DNA of 64,000 nucleotides from Opitutaceae bacterium (GTDB taxonomy: Bacteria; Verrucomicrobiota; Verrucomicrobiia; Opitutales; Opitutaceae), in the NCBI GenBank assembly GCA_015075305.1, contig JABTUS010000001.1, positions 1 through 64,000 on the forward strand, read 5' to 3'. This document shows, in pieces, positions 1-12,332 of this stretch (its first letter is position 1; every line of letters begins with the position of its first letter). Both the position numbers and the translations under genes were made by a program. The notes beneath the pieces were generated by a model. The model was not told where the DNA came from. It made no database searches and saw only the letters and a program-made list of their open reading frames with translations.

Positions 1-845
1 GTGCGGATCCGACCGTCGCGCGATTCAAACAAATCGTTGTGTTCGGATCCTCGGAGACGGGTGCCCGCAAATCCACTGCCGACCTCAAACCCCTTTGTCG
101 CCGGCAGTGAAAGCATCGCCTTGGCAAGGTCGGCCTCAAGCCGGTCAAACACCGGTTCTCCGAGCCCAGCCGGTACGCCCCGCACACGGCACTCGATCAC
201 ACCCCCAACGGAGTCCCCCTCGCTTCGAACGGCCTTGATCCGTTCAATCATTGCGGCCGCTGTCACCGCATGCGGGCACCGCACTGGCGATGCCTCGACT
301 TCCGCAAGACTGGGAAAATTCAGAATACCATCCGTCGGAACGGAAATATCGTGAATTTGCGTTATGAATGCGCGGATCTCAACCCCATCGGCATTCGCCC
401 CCCGGGGGATCGCCAACAGCTTCTTTGCAATAGCCCCAGCGGCCACCCGGGCAATTGTTTCGCGCGCCGAGCTTCGGCCGCCTCCATTGGGATCACGGAT
501 TCCAAACTTTGTCTGATAGGTGAAGTCCGCATGCGAGGGGCGAAACTTGTCGGCCATCTCGGAGTAGGCGCTCGGGCGGTGGTCCGTGTTTCGCACCCAA
601 AGCGCCAATGGTGCCCCGGTGGTTTTTCCCTCAAACACGCCCGACAGGATCTCCACCGTGTCAGCCTCCTTCCGAGGTGTCACTATGTCGCTCTGCCCCG
701 GGCGCCGCCTGTCGAGGTCACGCTGAATTTCCTGCGGAGTGATTGGAAGGCGCGGTGGACAGCCGTCGATGACCACGCCAATCCCCGGACCATGGCTTTC
801 CCCCCAGGTCGAGATAGTGAATAGCTTTCCGAAACTATTGGGCAT
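1..845 (-). CDS. aroC: chorismate synthase, 5' part (runs off window)
   Basis: Read on the minus strand from ATG at 845, the frame stays open to position 1, so about 281 N-terminal residues are present and the C-terminus lies outside the window. Family motifs appear in order: [20 protein letters not shown] near residues 13-31, [18 protein letters not shown] after it, then [20 protein letters not shown] and [20 protein letters not shown]. The conserved HGP and RSSARE elements bind FMN and substrate in known family members. Chorismate synthase converts EPSP to chorismate, the last common step of aromatic amino acid, folate and quinone synthesis; menA at 29-30 kb fits a menaquinone user of chorismate. 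It is divergent from gspD across 184 bp. Plus-strand ORFs here are shadows. Confidence 0.95.
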   Translation of the reverse strand, partial: MPNSFGKLFTISTWGESHGPGIGVVIDGCPPRLPITPQEIQRDLDRRRPGQSDIVTPRKEADTVEILSGVFEGKTTGAPLALWVRNTDHRPSAYSEMADKFRPSHADFTYQTKFGIRDPNGGGRSSARETIARVAAGAIAKKLLAIPRGANADGVEIRAFITQIHDISVPTDGILNFPSLAEVEASPVRCPHAVTAAAMIERIKAVRSEGDSVGGVIECRVRGVPAGLGEPVFDRLEADLAKAMLSLPATKGFEVGSGFAGTRLRGSEHNDLFESRDGRIR

Positions 846-1029
846 TTCAGCGCAAAACCGTGGATTCCGAAATTCCTGCTCGCAAGGGCTAACTCGTGGA
901 AACCATTTTCCTTTCCGCGGTCTCAAACGGGTTACCCGACAACGGCGTTTACATTCCATGGAGTTTTCTTCAATCCCTTTACCTTTACTTTCCCATCGCT
1001 CGACCGATGGCTGACCAATCCCAGTTTGC

Positions 1030-3147
1030 ATGACCTTCCGCCTGCTGCCCATAGCTGCCTTCACCTTCGCCGTGGTCGGGTTTGCCCAGGAAACCACGAC
1101 GAATGCTCCCGCCCAGCACGGAAGTCTGAGTTCATTGGTCATCAACGATGAGTTGTTTGAATCGCTGAAGGTGCCAGACCTGACAATCGAGTCGGCCCTG
1201 CAACTCATTGAGCAATGGACGGGCCGGACGGTGATCCGCCCCGCCGCGCTGCCGACAACACAGATGTCGTTCTCCTTTTCGCGCCCAATGATGAAATCCG
1301 AGGCCTTTCTGGCGCTCGAATCCATCCTCAGCATGAATCAGATCGGCCTGGCTCCGATGGGGGATCGGTTCATCAAGGTTGTTCCCCTGCCCAATGTGCG
1401 GACCGAAGCGCCACGCATGATCGAAGGCCGCGCACTCGATCTGCCCTCGAGCGGCATCATCATGACCAAGCTGTTCCACCTGGATTTTCTGCGGGCATCG
1501 GAGTTCGGTCCCCAACTGACCCAGTTTCTGAACCCACAGCTCGGCGGTCCGGTCATTTTCGACAAGACCAACGCAGTCATGATCACGGATTCGGTGGCGA
1601 CGCTTCAGCGGATCGAAACCCTGCTCGACAAGCTCGACAAACCCGTCACCGAGAACCTCACCCCGAAATTCTACCAACTCCAGTACGCAAAGGCATCGCT
1701 GCTCGTGAACCAGCTCCGCACCATGCTGCAAGGCGTGCTTCAGAATCAGCTTGGAACAGCAACGAGCTATTCCGCGGATGACCGCACCAACCAGGTTATT
1801 GTGATCTCCGATCCGAGGCAGCACGCCTTCTTCGACAGCCTGATCAGGAAACTCGACGTGAAGGCGGATCCGACGACTCGCAACGAGGTCATCCATCTGA
1901 AGCACGCGAACGCCAAGGAGGTTGCCTCGCTGCTCAGCCAGCTCGTCAGCGGACAAAATCAGGCGGCTTCCAAGGCCGGCCAGCAGTCCGTGCGACCCAA
2001 CCAGACCGGCCCCGGTGCCGCGATCGTCGGACCACCCGTCCCCGCCGCCCCGTCCCCGGCAATGCCGACAAACATCACGCTTCCGTCAAACCTTCTCGAG
2101 GGCTCCACCGAGTTCAGCACGCTGGTCACGATTCTCCCGGATGAGCGGTCCAATTCCGTGATCATCTCCGGCACGCTCGGCGACATCCAGCTCATCTCCG
2201 ATCTGGTCGCCAAGATTGACATTCTCCTCGCCCAAGTGCGAATCGAGGTCGTCATCGCAGAGGTCTCCAGCGAAAATTCCGACGCCACCGGCATCAATGC
2301 GCTTGGACTCAAGTTTGAAGGCAACAAGCTCACGGGCTTCGTGACCAACGGCCCCGGCTTCGGCATTGGCGGGGAGGCGGGCACCGACGGCAGCCCCGCC
2401 GGTTTCGCCAGCATCACCCGCGGTGACGGCGGATACAGTCTCGCAGGCATCCTGGCGCTGACCGCCAACAGCGTGAAGTCGAAGGTCACCATCCTCGCCA
2501 ACACAACGCTGGCCACCACGCACAACAAGAAGGCGGAGATTTTTGTGGGGGAATCCCGCCCGGTCTTTGGTCAAATCCAGGCGCTCGACACCATCGGCAC
2601 CGGCACTTCGGCAAACTCGGCCGCGCTTCGCTCGAGCATCACCCAGCAGGAGGCTGGTATCAAGATGGCCATTACACCGCTCATCGGAGCGGACGGCACC
2701 GTGCAGCTCGAAATCGAACAGACCTTCAACGCATTCGGACTCGACGTTCCCCTCGGGGACGGGCTCCAGCAGCCGTCCATCAACAAACGCGAGGCAAAAT
2801 CCTTCCTCAATGTGGGCGACAGGGAGATCGTGGCGCTCGGCGGCTACCAGAACAGCACCATCAGCAAGTCGCGCAGCCGGCTGGGTCCGATCCCGATCCT
2901 CGGCGACCTGCTTGGCCCGCGCTCCGCATCGGTGAAGCGCACCGAATTGATGGTGTTCATTCGTCCGCATGTCATCCGCACAGTCGAGGAGACCACCGAG
3001 GACGCCATGGCCAAGATTCAGACCTCGAGTGATCCCGTTGCCGTCAAGCGTTCCCTCGACCTGCCCACTACCTTGCCCTCAAGTGATTCGAAGACAGGAT
3101 CCGGGTCGACTCCGTCTTCGGGCGATTCGAATCTGCGTCGTCCCTAG
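1030..3147 (+). CDS. gspD: type II secretion / type IV pilus secretin, GspD-like
   Basis: A 705-residue outer-membrane secretin. Residues 1-20 look like a signal peptide ending near VGFAQ. Then come several small secretin N-type domains: about 35-120, 130-205 (containing [21 protein letters not shown]), 215-280 ([15 protein letters not shown]) and 285-400 ([17 protein letters not shown]). A Pro/Ala-rich insert lies at about 318-350. The secretin barrel domain covers about 405-665, with [11 protein letters not shown] at its start and the [13 protein letters not shown] and [10 protein letters not shown] signatures near its end. A low-complexity Ser/Gly/Thr tail follows. In the family this forms the outer-membrane pore. 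gspE and gspF follow on the same strand, so this is the first gene of a gspDEF unit. No pilin or gspG-type gene is adjacent, so the distinction between T2SS and T4P is open. Confidence 0.9.
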   Translation: MTFRLLPIAAFTFAVVGFAQETTTNAPAQHGSLSSLVINDELFESLKVPDLTIESALQLIEQWTGRTVIRPAALPTTQMSFSFSRPMMKSEAFLALESILSMNQIGLAPMGDRFIKVVPLPNVRTEAPRMIEGRALDLPSSGIIMTKLFHLDFLRASEFGPQLTQFLNPQLGGPVIFDKTNAVMITDSVATLQRIETLLDKLDKPVTENLTPKFYQLQYAKASLLVNQLRTMLQGVLQNQLGTATSYSADDRTNQVIVISDPRQHAFFDSLIRKLDVKADPTTRNEVIHLKHANAKEVASLLSQLVSGQNQAASKAGQQSVRPNQTGPGAAIVGPPVPAAPSPAMPTNITLPSNLLEGSTEFSTLVTILPDERSNSVIISGTLGDIQLISDLVAKIDILLAQVRIEVVIAEVSSENSDATGINALGLKFEGNKLTGFVTNGPGFGIGGEAGTDGSPAGFASITRGDGGYSLAGILALTANSVKSKVTILANTTLATTHNKKAEIFVGESRPVFGQIQALDTIGTGTSANSAALRSSITQQEAGIKMAITPLIGADGTVQLEIEQTFNAFGLDVPLGDGLQQPSINKREAKSFLNVGDREIVALGGYQNSTISKSRSRLGPIPILGDLLGPRSASVKRTELMVFIRPHVIRTVEETTEDAMAKIQTSSDPVAVKRSLDLPTTLPSSDSKTGSGSTPSSGDSNLRRP

Positions 3148-3208
3148 TCGGTCGGTTGCGTCGCTCGATGGTGGAAACCCAGCGCCTCGTCACCCGGATG
3201 CGTTTGTC

Positions 3209-4945
<1,737 letters not shown>

Positions 4946-4954
4946 CGACCGCGC

Positions 4955-6241
4955 ATGCCCCGTTTCTCCTACATCGCCCGCGACAGAGCCGGCAAATCGA
5001 CCGCGTCAACCATCGATGCGCCGTCTCGCAAGGATGCGCTGCGTCTGCTGACGGCACGCGGCCTGTCACCACTCCGGGTTGAAGAGGATGGCGCCTCCGC
5101 CTCCAATGCGTCGACCGCCGTCAGGACAGGGACACGTGCGAAGGCCACGGTCACCGCGTCCGGCGAGCAAGTCGTGGCCAAGCGCCGTTTCGGTGGCGCA
5201 AAGGGTCCAACACGTCGCGAACGCCTCCCATTCCTCACCGCATTGGAGGATCTGACCTCCTCGGGCCTTTCCGCCGGCGAGGCTGTCCGTCTCCTGTCGG
5301 TCCGCATAAAGGAGCCGCAGCTTCGCGCCCTGAGCAGCGGCCTCTGGGAACGAATTGGCGAGGGCGCATCATTGTCGACCGCCATGCTTTCGTTTCCCGA
5401 TGTCTTCGACACCGCCACAATCAATCTCATTCAGGCTGGCGAGGCGACCGGCTCACTCAACGATGTCCTGAAGCGCATCATCAACCACCTGACCGAGCAG
5501 CGCGAATTGCGCCGGCAACTGGTGTCTGCCCTCGCCTATCCGGTATTCATGATGTTCGTGGCAATCGGCGTCATTTTCTTTTTTCTGTTCTACCTGCTGC
5601 CGAAACTACAGACGCTGCTCTCCGCGCTCGGAGGCGAGCTCCCCACGTCGACCAAGATCCTGGTCGCCACCTCCGATTTCCTGATCAAGTACGGGGTGTT
5701 TCTCATCGTGGGAGCGGTCTTTGCAGTCATCGCATTCTGGCGCTGGTACAAGACTCGCGCCGGACGCGAGGCCATTGACGCCGCCACGCTCCGTCTCCCC
5801 CTGCTGGGACCGTTTGCCGTTTCACGGACGGTTCTTGCCATCTCCCAGACCCTGAGCGTGCTGCTTGAGAACGGGATCACGACAGTCGAGGCGCTTCGCA
5901 TGACCGCAAAGCAGATTTCCAACACGGTTCACCACCGCGCATTTGAGGACGCATCCCACCGTGTGCTCGAGGGCGAGGCACTTTCCCAGGCTCTCGGACG
6001 CACTGATTGCTTTCCGGATCTCGTGCTGGACCAGTTGTCCGTGGGAGAAAACACCGGCAACATCGTGCCCGCGTTGAAAAAGGTGTCTGCCTCCTACCAG
6101 CAGAGGATATCCCAGCAGTTGAACTTGTTCACGAAGATCATCGCGAGCGGTGTGCTCATGAGCGTGTTCGTGTTCGTGGGATTCATCGCCTACGCGATTG
6201 TGAGCGCGGTCTTCCAACTCAGCGCCTCGTTCAAAATGTAG
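4955..6241 (+). CDS. gspF: type II secretion / type IV pilus inner-membrane platform protein, GspF/PilC family
   Basis: A 428-residue membrane protein opening with MPRFSYIARDRAGKS, the usual GspF/PilC start. Two cytoplasmic GspF repeats are visible: about 90-215, with LTSSGLSAGEAVRLLS and GEATGSLNDVL, and about 285-428, with LLENGITTVEALRMTA and GENTGNIVPAL. Hydrophobic segments lie at about 195-220, 245-262 and 395-420. The linker between residues 40 and 85 is unusually basic and Ser/Thr/Ala-rich. The protein anchors the GspE ATPase in the inner membrane. It starts 9 bp after gspE, which implies co-transcription, and it is the last gene of the cluster. Confidence 0.92.
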   Translation: MPRFSYIARDRAGKSTASTIDAPSRKDALRLLTARGLSPLRVEEDGASASNASTAVRTGTRAKATVTASGEQVVAKRRFGGAKGPTRRERLPFLTALEDLTSSGLSAGEAVRLLSVRIKEPQLRALSSGLWERIGEGASLSTAMLSFPDVFDTATINLIQAGEATGSLNDVLKRIINHLTEQRELRRQLVSALAYPVFMMFVAIGVIFFFLFYLLPKLQTLLSALGGELPTSTKILVATSDFLIKYGVFLIVGAVFAVIAFWRWYKTRAGREAIDAATLRLPLLGPFAVSRTVLAISQTLSVLLENGITTVEALRMTAKQISNTVHHRAFEDASHRVLEGEALSQALGRTDCFPDLVLDQLSVGENTGNIVPALKKVSASYQQRISQQLNLFTKIIASGVLMSVFVFVGFIAYAIVSAVFQLSASFKM

Positions 6242-6251
6242 GAGCCTGTTG

Positions 6252-6271
6252 CGTCGCGATTCACCGCGACG
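6252..6271. terminator. inverted repeat between convergent gspF and the cyclophilin-type gene
   Basis: A 7-bp perfect stem, CGTCGCG (6252-6258) and CGCGACG (6265-6271), encloses the loop ATTCAC. It sits 10 bp after the gspF stop, in the short gap between convergent genes. No T-run follows on either strand, so the terminator role is inferred from position and stem stability only. Confidence 0.4.
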
Positions 6272-6306
6272 GTGTCACTTTCCGCCTCCGCGTCCCCCTA
6301 AATCTC

Positions 6307-7713
6307 TCAGGGCAGCGCGTAGACCTCCAGCAGGACAATGCCAGCCGAACCATCGGCCGTCCGCACCTGAGCCGTGTAGCTGCCTGGATCGAGCGCGAGC
6401 ACGAGGGCGGCATCCTTGCTGTTGGTGTCACCGATCTTGAAGGCGCCGACCTTCTCGCAGGCGGCATCTATCGCGGGTGCGCCCCCCCAATTGTCATTGC
6501 CGGCAACTCGCTCGGATCCCCTGAAGATCTCCAGCACCGGATCCTTTGCCACACCCTCCACGCCAAAGGCGGAAAGTCCCGGCCCAGTGGCACGGATCAG
6601 AAGCGTGCGGGCTGATGCTCCACTCAGATTGAAGCCGGCGATCAAGGTCTGTTGCCCAGAGCCTGCGATCGAACGAACCGAGAGATTCCTGAGACGTCCC
6701 CGATCCCCGGCATCAATCGACTGCTCAGCCGCCGTTGCGCCGGTCATGGCGTCCGCGGAGACGGTGAAATTAAAGGAACTCGACACCTCGTTCCCCGCCA
6801 CGCGCGCCTTCACCTGGATCGTTGTCGCGCCAAGGCGTGTGCCTGGATTGATGCTCAGGGTGGATCCGGAAATTGCCACGGAGGCGATTGCCGGATCGGA
6901 GCTCGACGCCGAAAATTCAAGCAGCCCAGGCCCGCTGTTCGGATAGAGGCCGATGCGGTTCACGCTCGAGACAACAATCGTGTTTGTCGCGTCCATGGGA
7001 CGGTCGAAATGGTAGTCGCGGTACGGGAAATCTTGGAAAATGCCGCCGATGTTCATGCGAGGCAGGTTGGCCAGCGCGTCCACGACATCCATGCCGGCAA
7101 TCACCCGCCCAAAAACAGTGTAAGCCGGAGTGACGCTGACTTCATTGCCCGCATCGTCAGTGACGACCGTTCCCAGTGCCCTCGTATTGTCGGACACGTT
7201 AAAATACCATCCCGAGGTCGCGGAATTCACGTCTCCACCCAAGCGGGCTGCTGCCAGCGTGCCTCGCGTGTTCGGCAGCACAGCCTCGAGGGCAACAGGC
7301 GTCAGTTGGTCGACGGGAAGCATTACGGGTGCCGGGAGCTTGAAGCCGCCACCCTGAACAATACCCGCTGTCGTGGACGTGCGATCAAGTGCGGCGGCCC
7401 GGTGAATCACCGTATTTGAATAGGAGCCGCTGTCGACGTAGGAAAGAAAGTTGGCGACATTGAGCGGGGCGGCGTCCGCAAGCATCTCGACAATGACCAC
7501 GCCGCTTGTCGTTGCAAACCGGACAAGCTGCTGCGCAGGCACTTCAGAAACGCTGAAATGATCCTTGAGATCAACGGTGACAGCGGCCCCCGACGGCCGC
7601 GCCGCCTTCGGACTGATTGCATTGGTCGTCGTTGGCGCCGGTTGCGCGCTCAAGGAAGCGACGAATAAACAGAGGAAGGCAATGCGGGCGGCGATTCGGC
7701 AATTCGGTATCAT
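6307..7713 (-). CDS. secreted cyclophilin-type peptidylprolyl isomerase-like protein with C-terminal Opitutaceae-type module
   Basis: The product has 468 residues from ATG 7713, chosen because it directly precedes a signal peptide (hydrophobic core RIAFLCLFVASLSAQ); the open frame extends 50 codons further upstream. Residues about 40-230 form a cyclophilin-like domain: TSGVVIVEMLADAAPLNVANF, a VIHRA motif, GGDVNSATSGWYFNV in place of the usual SQFFI segment, and a YTVFGRVIAGMDVVDAL ending. The region is interrupted by inserts, so isomerase activity is uncertain. A short Ig-like/cadherin-like stretch follows. Residues about 335-468 are a module (LLIRATGPGLSAFGV, DPVLEIFR, NDNWGG, final VLLEVYALP) also present twice in the protein at 34475-36808. 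Likely exported, on the cell surface or in the periplasm. Confidence 0.75.
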   Translation of the reverse strand: MIPNCRIAARIAFLCLFVASLSAQPAPTTTNAISPKAARPSGAAVTVDLKDHFSVSEVPAQQLVRFATTSGVVIVEMLADAAPLNVANFLSYVDSGSYSNTVIHRAAALDRTSTTAGIVQGGGFKLPAPVMLPVDQLTPVALEAVLPNTRGTLAAARLGGDVNSATSGWYFNVSDNTRALGTVVTDDAGNEVSVTPAYTVFGRVIAGMDVVDALANLPRMNIGGIFQDFPYRDYHFDRPMDATNTIVVSSVNRIGLYPNSGPGLLEFSASSSDPAIASVAISGSTLSINPGTRLGATTIQVKARVAGNEVSSSFNFTVSADAMTGATAAEQSIDAGDRGRLRNLSVRSIAGSGQQTLIAGFNLSGASARTLLIRATGPGLSAFGVEGVAKDPVLEIFRGSERVAGNDNWGGAPAIDAACEKVGAFKIGDTNSKDAALVLALDPGSYTAQVRTADGSAGIVLLEVYALP

Positions 7714-7883
7714 GCAGGGGATCAAGGTGGCTCCCAAAGACGCATCCGCCAAGCCGCAAGTTCCAAGGATTTGATGGTACTCGGTCCAATTGTGAAGTCG
7801 GACTGCGGGATCGAACGCCTTCCTGTTGAATACTTGCCGTGATTGTTTCGCTCCGGCATGCATTGTTTTCCCCGCTCAATTCA

Positions 7884-8990
7884 ATGAAAGTCCCGTTCCT
7901 CGAACTCAAGGCCACCTATGACGAGCTAAAGCCTGAGATGGACGCGGCTTATCATCGTGTCATGGATTCCGGGTGGTACATCTTTGGACGGGAGATCGAG
8001 GCGTTCGAGTCCGAATACGCGCAGAGCGTTGGCGTGCGCCATTGCATCGGAGTCGCAAATGGCCTGGAGGCATTGCAACTTTCCCTTCAGGCCGCCGGAA
8101 TCGGCCCCGGAGATGAGGTGATCGTACCATCGCATTCCTACATAGCGAGCTGGCTGGCGGTCTCCCAGGTGGGAGCGACGCTCGTGCCGTCAGAGCCAGT
8201 CGACGGCGAGTACGCGCTGAATCCTGCCAATGTTGAATCCTGTGTGACAGCTCGAAGCCGGGCGATCCTGCCGGTTCACCTGTACGGACACGTCGGCGAC
8301 ATGGACGCTCTGCGCGCCGTCGCGAAAAGGCACAATCTCTTGCTGCTCGAAGACGGCGCCCAGTCCCACGGAGCGCTCTGCCGCGGCCGAAAGGCGGGAT
8401 CGCTGTCCGACATTGCGGGCATCAGCTTTTATCCCTCCAAGAACTTGGGTGCATTTGGGGATGCAGGAGCAGTGCTGACATCGGATGACGCGCTCGCCGA
8501 AAAGATCCGCCACCTGCGAAATTACGGCTCAAAGGTTCGCTACCACAATGAATACAAGGGCATGAATTCCCGGTTGAGCGAGCTTCAGGCTGCCTTTCTG
8601 CGCGCCAAGCTGCCGAAACTTGCGGAATGGAACCAGCGCCGCATTGGACTCGCCACCCGCTACAACAAGGGCCTCATGGGGGTTGGCGATCTCGCCCTGC
8701 ATCCCGTGCCATCGTGGTCAGCCCCCGTCTGGCATCTGTACGTGGTGCGCACCAGGCAACGCGATGCCCTGCAGGCCTTCCTGGCCAGACGCGAAATCGC
8801 CACGCAAATTCACTACCCGATTCCCCCTCATCTTTCGGGCGCCTATCACGATCTCGGCTGGAAACGTGGCACATTCCCAATCGCGGAACGATACGCCGAT
8901 GAACTGCTCAGCCTGCCCATCGGTCCCCATCACACCACAGCCCAGATCGAGCATGTGATCGAAGCAGTTCGGTCATTTTTTGCCAGATAG
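7884..8990 (+). CDS. DegT/DnrJ/EryC1/StrS-family PLP-dependent sugar aminotransferase
   Basis: The product has 368 residues from ATG 7884 ([15 protein letters not shown]); an upstream in-frame start at 7839 would add 15 poorly conserved residues. Family features: [57 protein letters not shown] (cofactor-binding Asp and Gln), and [16 protein letters not shown] carrying the PLP lysine. [14 protein letters not shown] follows, where many members have GR/YN, and then [12 protein letters not shown]. Enzymes of this family transfer an amino group to a keto-sugar nucleotide for surface polysaccharide or glycan synthesis. It stands alone, with no nucleotide-sugar genes beside it, so the substrate cannot be named. 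It is divergent from the cyclophilin-type gene over 170 bp. Confidence 0.88.
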   Translation: MKVPFLELKATYDELKPEMDAAYHRVMDSGWYIFGREIEAFESEYAQSVGVRHCIGVANGLEALQLSLQAAGIGPGDEVIVPSHSYIASWLAVSQVGATLVPSEPVDGEYALNPANVESCVTARSRAILPVHLYGHVGDMDALRAVAKRHNLLLLEDGAQSHGALCRGRKAGSLSDIAGISFYPSKNLGAFGDAGAVLTSDDALAEKIRHLRNYGSKVRYHNEYKGMNSRLSELQAAFLRAKLPKLAEWNQRRIGLATRYNKGLMGVGDLALHPVPSWSAPVWHLYVVRTRQRDALQAFLARREIATQIHYPIPPHLSGAYHDLGWKRGTFPIAERYADELLSLPIGPHHTTAQIEHVIEAVRSFFAR

Positions 8991-9158
8991 GCCCTCGCCG
9001 ACTCGATTTCACCGTAACTTGTTGCGAGCGTCAAAGTGACAGAACCGCCGCAGACCGCGGAAACACCAACATTGGACAAACAACGTGCAGCTACCCCTAC
9101 GCTTGCAGAAAAGGCCCCTTGCCTACCACCCCCGACGAATCCTAGTTTTTGCGGTTTC

Positions 9159-10730
9159 ATGAACAAAGCCGTCAAGATCTATGACACCACCCTGCGCGAT
9201 GGCACGCAGGGCGAAGGCATCAGCTTCTCCGTCACCGACAAACTTCTCATCGCGGAAAAGCTCGATCAGTTTGGTGTCGATTACATTGAGGGCGGCTTTC
9301 CAGGCTCGAATCCTCGGGACATCACGTTCTTTCAGGAAGCCGGAAAGCTGCGGCTGAAGCACGCCCGGTTGGCGGCATTCGGTTCGACACGGCGGGCGAA
9401 TACGAGGCCGACGGAAGACGCCCAGTTGAAGACGCTTATCGAAAGCGGCATGCCGGTCTGCACCATCGTCGGGAAAACCTGGCTCCTGCACGTCACTGAG
9501 ATCCTCCGCACCACAGCAGAGGAAAACCTGGCGATGATCGAGGACTCGGTCCGCCACCTTGTCGCTCACGGTCGAGAGGTCATTTACGACGCCGAACATT
9601 TCTTCGACGGATTCAGATCCAATGCGGATTATTCCCTTCGTACGCTTGCCGCCGCGCTCAAGGGTGGCGCGGCCAATCTCACACTGTGCGACACCAACGG
9701 CGGCACCCTGGTGACCGACTTTGAAACGATTGTGCGCAGAGTGGTGTCCGAATTCGGAGGCGAAAAGGTTGGCGTACACTGCCACAATGACTCCGGCATT
9801 GGTGTCGCCCTCTCCCTCGCAGGCGTGGCCGCGGGGGCGCAACTTGTTCAGGGAACCGTCAATGGCTACGGCGAACGCACCGGCAACGCGAACCTCATCA
9901 CGATCCTCCCCAACCTTTTTCTCAAAATGGGTGCCACCGCCCATTGCGCGCGCAACATCGGTCAGTTGCGCGAACTGTCGCTCTTCCTCGACGAGCTGGC
10001 CAATCTGCGACCGGACACCAAGGCACCCTACGTCGGTGCGTCCGCATTCGCGCACAAGGGTGGTCTGCACGCGAATGCCGCTCAAAAGGTCAAGAGCAGC
10101 TACGAGCACATCGACCCTGCAACCGTCGGCAACCGGACGCGTGTCCTGGTTTCCGATATGGCTGGACGCAGCAGCGTCGCCCTCAAGGCAAAGGAACTTG
10201 GTTTTGATCTCGATGAGAAGTCTCCCGAGATCAAGACCCTGATCGACGAGTTGAAGGACCTCGAGTTCCGCGGCTACGAGTTCGAGGCCGCGGATGCATC
10301 CCTTCAATTGCTCATCTCCCGATCCCTCGGTCGCGACACCTCATTTTTCGACGTTGAGGGCTACCGCGTGATCATGGAGCGGCATGGTGGCGAACTTTGG
10401 GCTGAGGCGACCGTCAAAATCAAGATTGGGGAGAAGGTCTACCACACGGTTGCCGAGTCCACCGGCCCCGTCGGAGCCCTCGACCTGGCGCTCAGGCTCG
10501 CCCTCAAGAACGATTTCCCCCAACTGAGCGAGATGGTGCTGCGCGACTTCAAGGTCCGCATCCTCGAAAGCAACCAGGCAGCCAACAGCCGGACCCGGGT
10601 ACTTATCGAAAGCGGCGACGACACCGGGATCTGGGGAACAGTCGGTGTCAGCGAAAACATTGTCGACGCCAGTTGGGAAGCCCTTCGCGGAGCCGTCGAA
10701 TACAAGCTGCTCAAGTCGGCAAAGGCCTGA
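9159..10730 (+). CDS. cimA: (R)-citramalate synthase, LeuA-like family
   Basis: The product has 523 residues from ATG 9159 (MNKAVKIYDTTLRDGTQGEG); the frame is open upstream to 9036, but that part is low complexity. The HMGL-like TIM barrel shows the catalytic TTLRDGTQ motif, HxH-type metal binding in VGVHCHNDSGIG, and NGYGERTGNANL. A LeuA-type dimer domain follows, with AHKGGLHANAAQK, then a C-terminal allosteric domain with GPVGALDLALR and RTRVLIESGDD. The length and the NADYSLRTLAAALKGGA segment fit the second, longer citramalate synthase subfamily (TIGR00977 type) rather than isopropylmalate synthase. In that role it condenses acetyl-CoA with pyruvate to feed isoleucine synthesis without threonine. 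No other leu or ilv gene is next to it. Confidence 0.82.
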   Translation: MNKAVKIYDTTLRDGTQGEGISFSVTDKLLIAEKLDQFGVDYIEGGFPGSNPRDITFFQEAGKLRLKHARLAAFGSTRRANTRPTEDAQLKTLIESGMPVCTIVGKTWLLHVTEILRTTAEENLAMIEDSVRHLVAHGREVIYDAEHFFDGFRSNADYSLRTLAAALKGGAANLTLCDTNGGTLVTDFETIVRRVVSEFGGEKVGVHCHNDSGIGVALSLAGVAAGAQLVQGTVNGYGERTGNANLITILPNLFLKMGATAHCARNIGQLRELSLFLDELANLRPDTKAPYVGASAFAHKGGLHANAAQKVKSSYEHIDPATVGNRTRVLVSDMAGRSSVALKAKELGFDLDEKSPEIKTLIDELKDLEFRGYEFEAADASLQLLISRSLGRDTSFFDVEGYRVIMERHGGELWAEATVKIKIGEKVYHTVAESTGPVGALDLALRLALKNDFPQLSEMVLRDFKVRILESNQAANSRTRVLIESGDDTGIWGTVGVSENIVDASWEALRGAVEYKLLKSAKA

Positions 10731-10773
10731 TCGTCCCTCACCCGCATCAACCCGCAGTCCACTGCCCATCGCC

Positions 10774-12306
10774 ATGTCACTCTTCATCGGAATCGACTCC
10801 GGCACGCAAAGCACAAAGGCCATCGTGCTGGACCTCGAGTCTCGCGCTGTCATCGCCGAGGCGCGCGCCGCCCATCACCTGATCGAGGGATTGCCAGTCG
10901 GCCACATGGAGCAGAACCCCGCCGACTGGTCGACGGCGCTGGACACGGTGATCCATGAAGTCGTCGCGAAAATAGGATCAGAAAACGCGAAGCGGGTCCA
11001 AGGAATCGGAGTCTCGGGCCAGCAGCACGGCTTCGTTCCTCTCGACGAGAAACGGGAGGTCATCCGCCCGGCGAAGCTCTGGTGCGACACAAGCACCGCC
11101 GACGAGTGCGCGATCATCACCCGAAAGCTGGGAGGTCCAAAGGCCGCCATTCGCAAGACGGGCAACTTGATCCTGCCCGGGTTCACAGCCCCAAAGATTC
11201 TCTGGCTGAAACGAAAGGAGCCCGCAAATTTCCGCCGCCTCCGACACATTTTGCTGCCGCACGACTACCTCAATTTTCACCTCACCGGAAATCTCTTCAT
11301 GGAATTCGGTGATGCCTCCGGCACGGCATTGATGGATGTGAGGCGGCGGCGCTGGAGCACCGACGCGATCAACGCCATCGACCGCAGGATAGCGGGCTGT
11401 CTGCCTCCGCTGTCTCAGTCTCATGAAGCAGCCGGCACACTCCTTGCGGAGAAGGCGGACGCCTACGGACTTCCTCGTGACGTGGTTGTTTCCGCCGGCG
11501 GAGGCGACAACATGATGGGCGCGATCGGCACTGGGAATGTCGAGCCCGGTGTCGTCACCGCTAGCTTTGGAACCAGTGGCACCATCTACGCCCACTCCCG
11601 CCGCCCGGTCATCGATCCTCAGGGCGAGATCGCCGCATTCTGCTCCTCGACCGGAGCCTGGCTGCCGCTGCTCTGCACCATGAACGTCACAACCGTCACG
11701 GAGCAGGTGTGCGCACTCTTCGGCCAGGACCACGGCGCCATGGCCGATTCAGTCTCAAGCGTTGCTCCGGGCGCGGATGGACTGCTCCTCCTTCCCTACC
11801 TCGCGGGCGAGCGCACACCCAACGTTCCATCCGGTTCCGGGGTGCTGTTTGGCCTCACTCCAACCTCCTTCACACGGGCCCACATCGCCCGTGCTGCCAT
11901 GGAGGGTGTAACGCTTGGCATGAACTACGGCCTGCGCCGGCTCGCCAGGCTGAGTGTCAAGGCCAGGGAAATTCGCGTGACCGGTGGCGGCGCGCGCTCG
12001 CCGGTCTGGCGGCAGATCATGGCGGACGTTTTCGGTGTTCCCGTGGTTGCCATGATGGAGGACGAAGGAGCGGCCCTTGGCGGCGCGCTTCAGGCCGCCT
12101 GGTGCGTGGCGTTGAAGGACGGAAAGAAGCACGTGTCTCTCGCCAGCCTGGCCAAAGGCGTCGTTGCCGTGGATTCAGCTTCCCGCTGCACACCCATCGC
12201 GGCAAATGCCGCCCGCTACCGTCACCTGCAGTCCATCCAGGATTCCCTGAGCGAGAACCTGCGTGAACTGTTCGTCGTCCAGCGAAAATTTGCGCTTGGC
12301 GGTTGA
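10774..12306 (+). CDS. xylB: xylulokinase, FGGY family
   Basis: The product has 510 residues from ATG 10774. The N-terminal ATPase fold has GIDSGTQSTKAIVLD at residues 4-18 and a VSGQQHGFVPLDE segment typical of xylulokinases, then LWCDTSTADEC carrying the substrate-binding Asp. The C-terminal half has SAGGGDNMMGAIG, VTASFGTSGTIYAHS and RVTGGGARSPVWRQIMADV. It should phosphorylate D-xylulose to xylulose 5-phosphate, feeding the pentose phosphate pathway. The gap to cimA is 43 bp, so read-through is possible, but the functions are not obviously linked. No xylose isomerase or transporter is adjacent. Another pentulose is possible, but the sequence looks like standard XylB. Confidence 0.88.
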   Translation: MSLFIGIDSGTQSTKAIVLDLESRAVIAEARAAHHLIEGLPVGHMEQNPADWSTALDTVIHEVVAKIGSENAKRVQGIGVSGQQHGFVPLDEKREVIRPAKLWCDTSTADECAIITRKLGGPKAAIRKTGNLILPGFTAPKILWLKRKEPANFRRLRHILLPHDYLNFHLTGNLFMEFGDASGTALMDVRRRRWSTDAINAIDRRIAGCLPPLSQSHEAAGTLLAEKADAYGLPRDVVVSAGGGDNMMGAIGTGNVEPGVVTASFGTSGTIYAHSRRPVIDPQGEIAAFCSSTGAWLPLLCTMNVTTVTEQVCALFGQDHGAMADSVSSVAPGADGLLLLPYLAGERTPNVPSGSGVLFGLTPTSFTRAHIARAAMEGVTLGMNYGLRRLARLSVKAREIRVTGGGARSPVWRQIMADVFGVPVVAMMEDEGAALGGALQAAWCVALKDGKKHVSLASLAKGVVAVDSASRCTPIAANAARYRHLQSIQDSLSENLRELFVVQRKFALGG

Positions 12307-12332
12307 ACCCACGTCTGCCCTGCATTTCGCGT

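Noticed and set aside
1132-1956. Long minus-strand frame opposite gspD (274 codons)
   Set aside because: It overlaps a well-supported secretin gene and has no family motif; GC-rich DNA gives long antisense frames.
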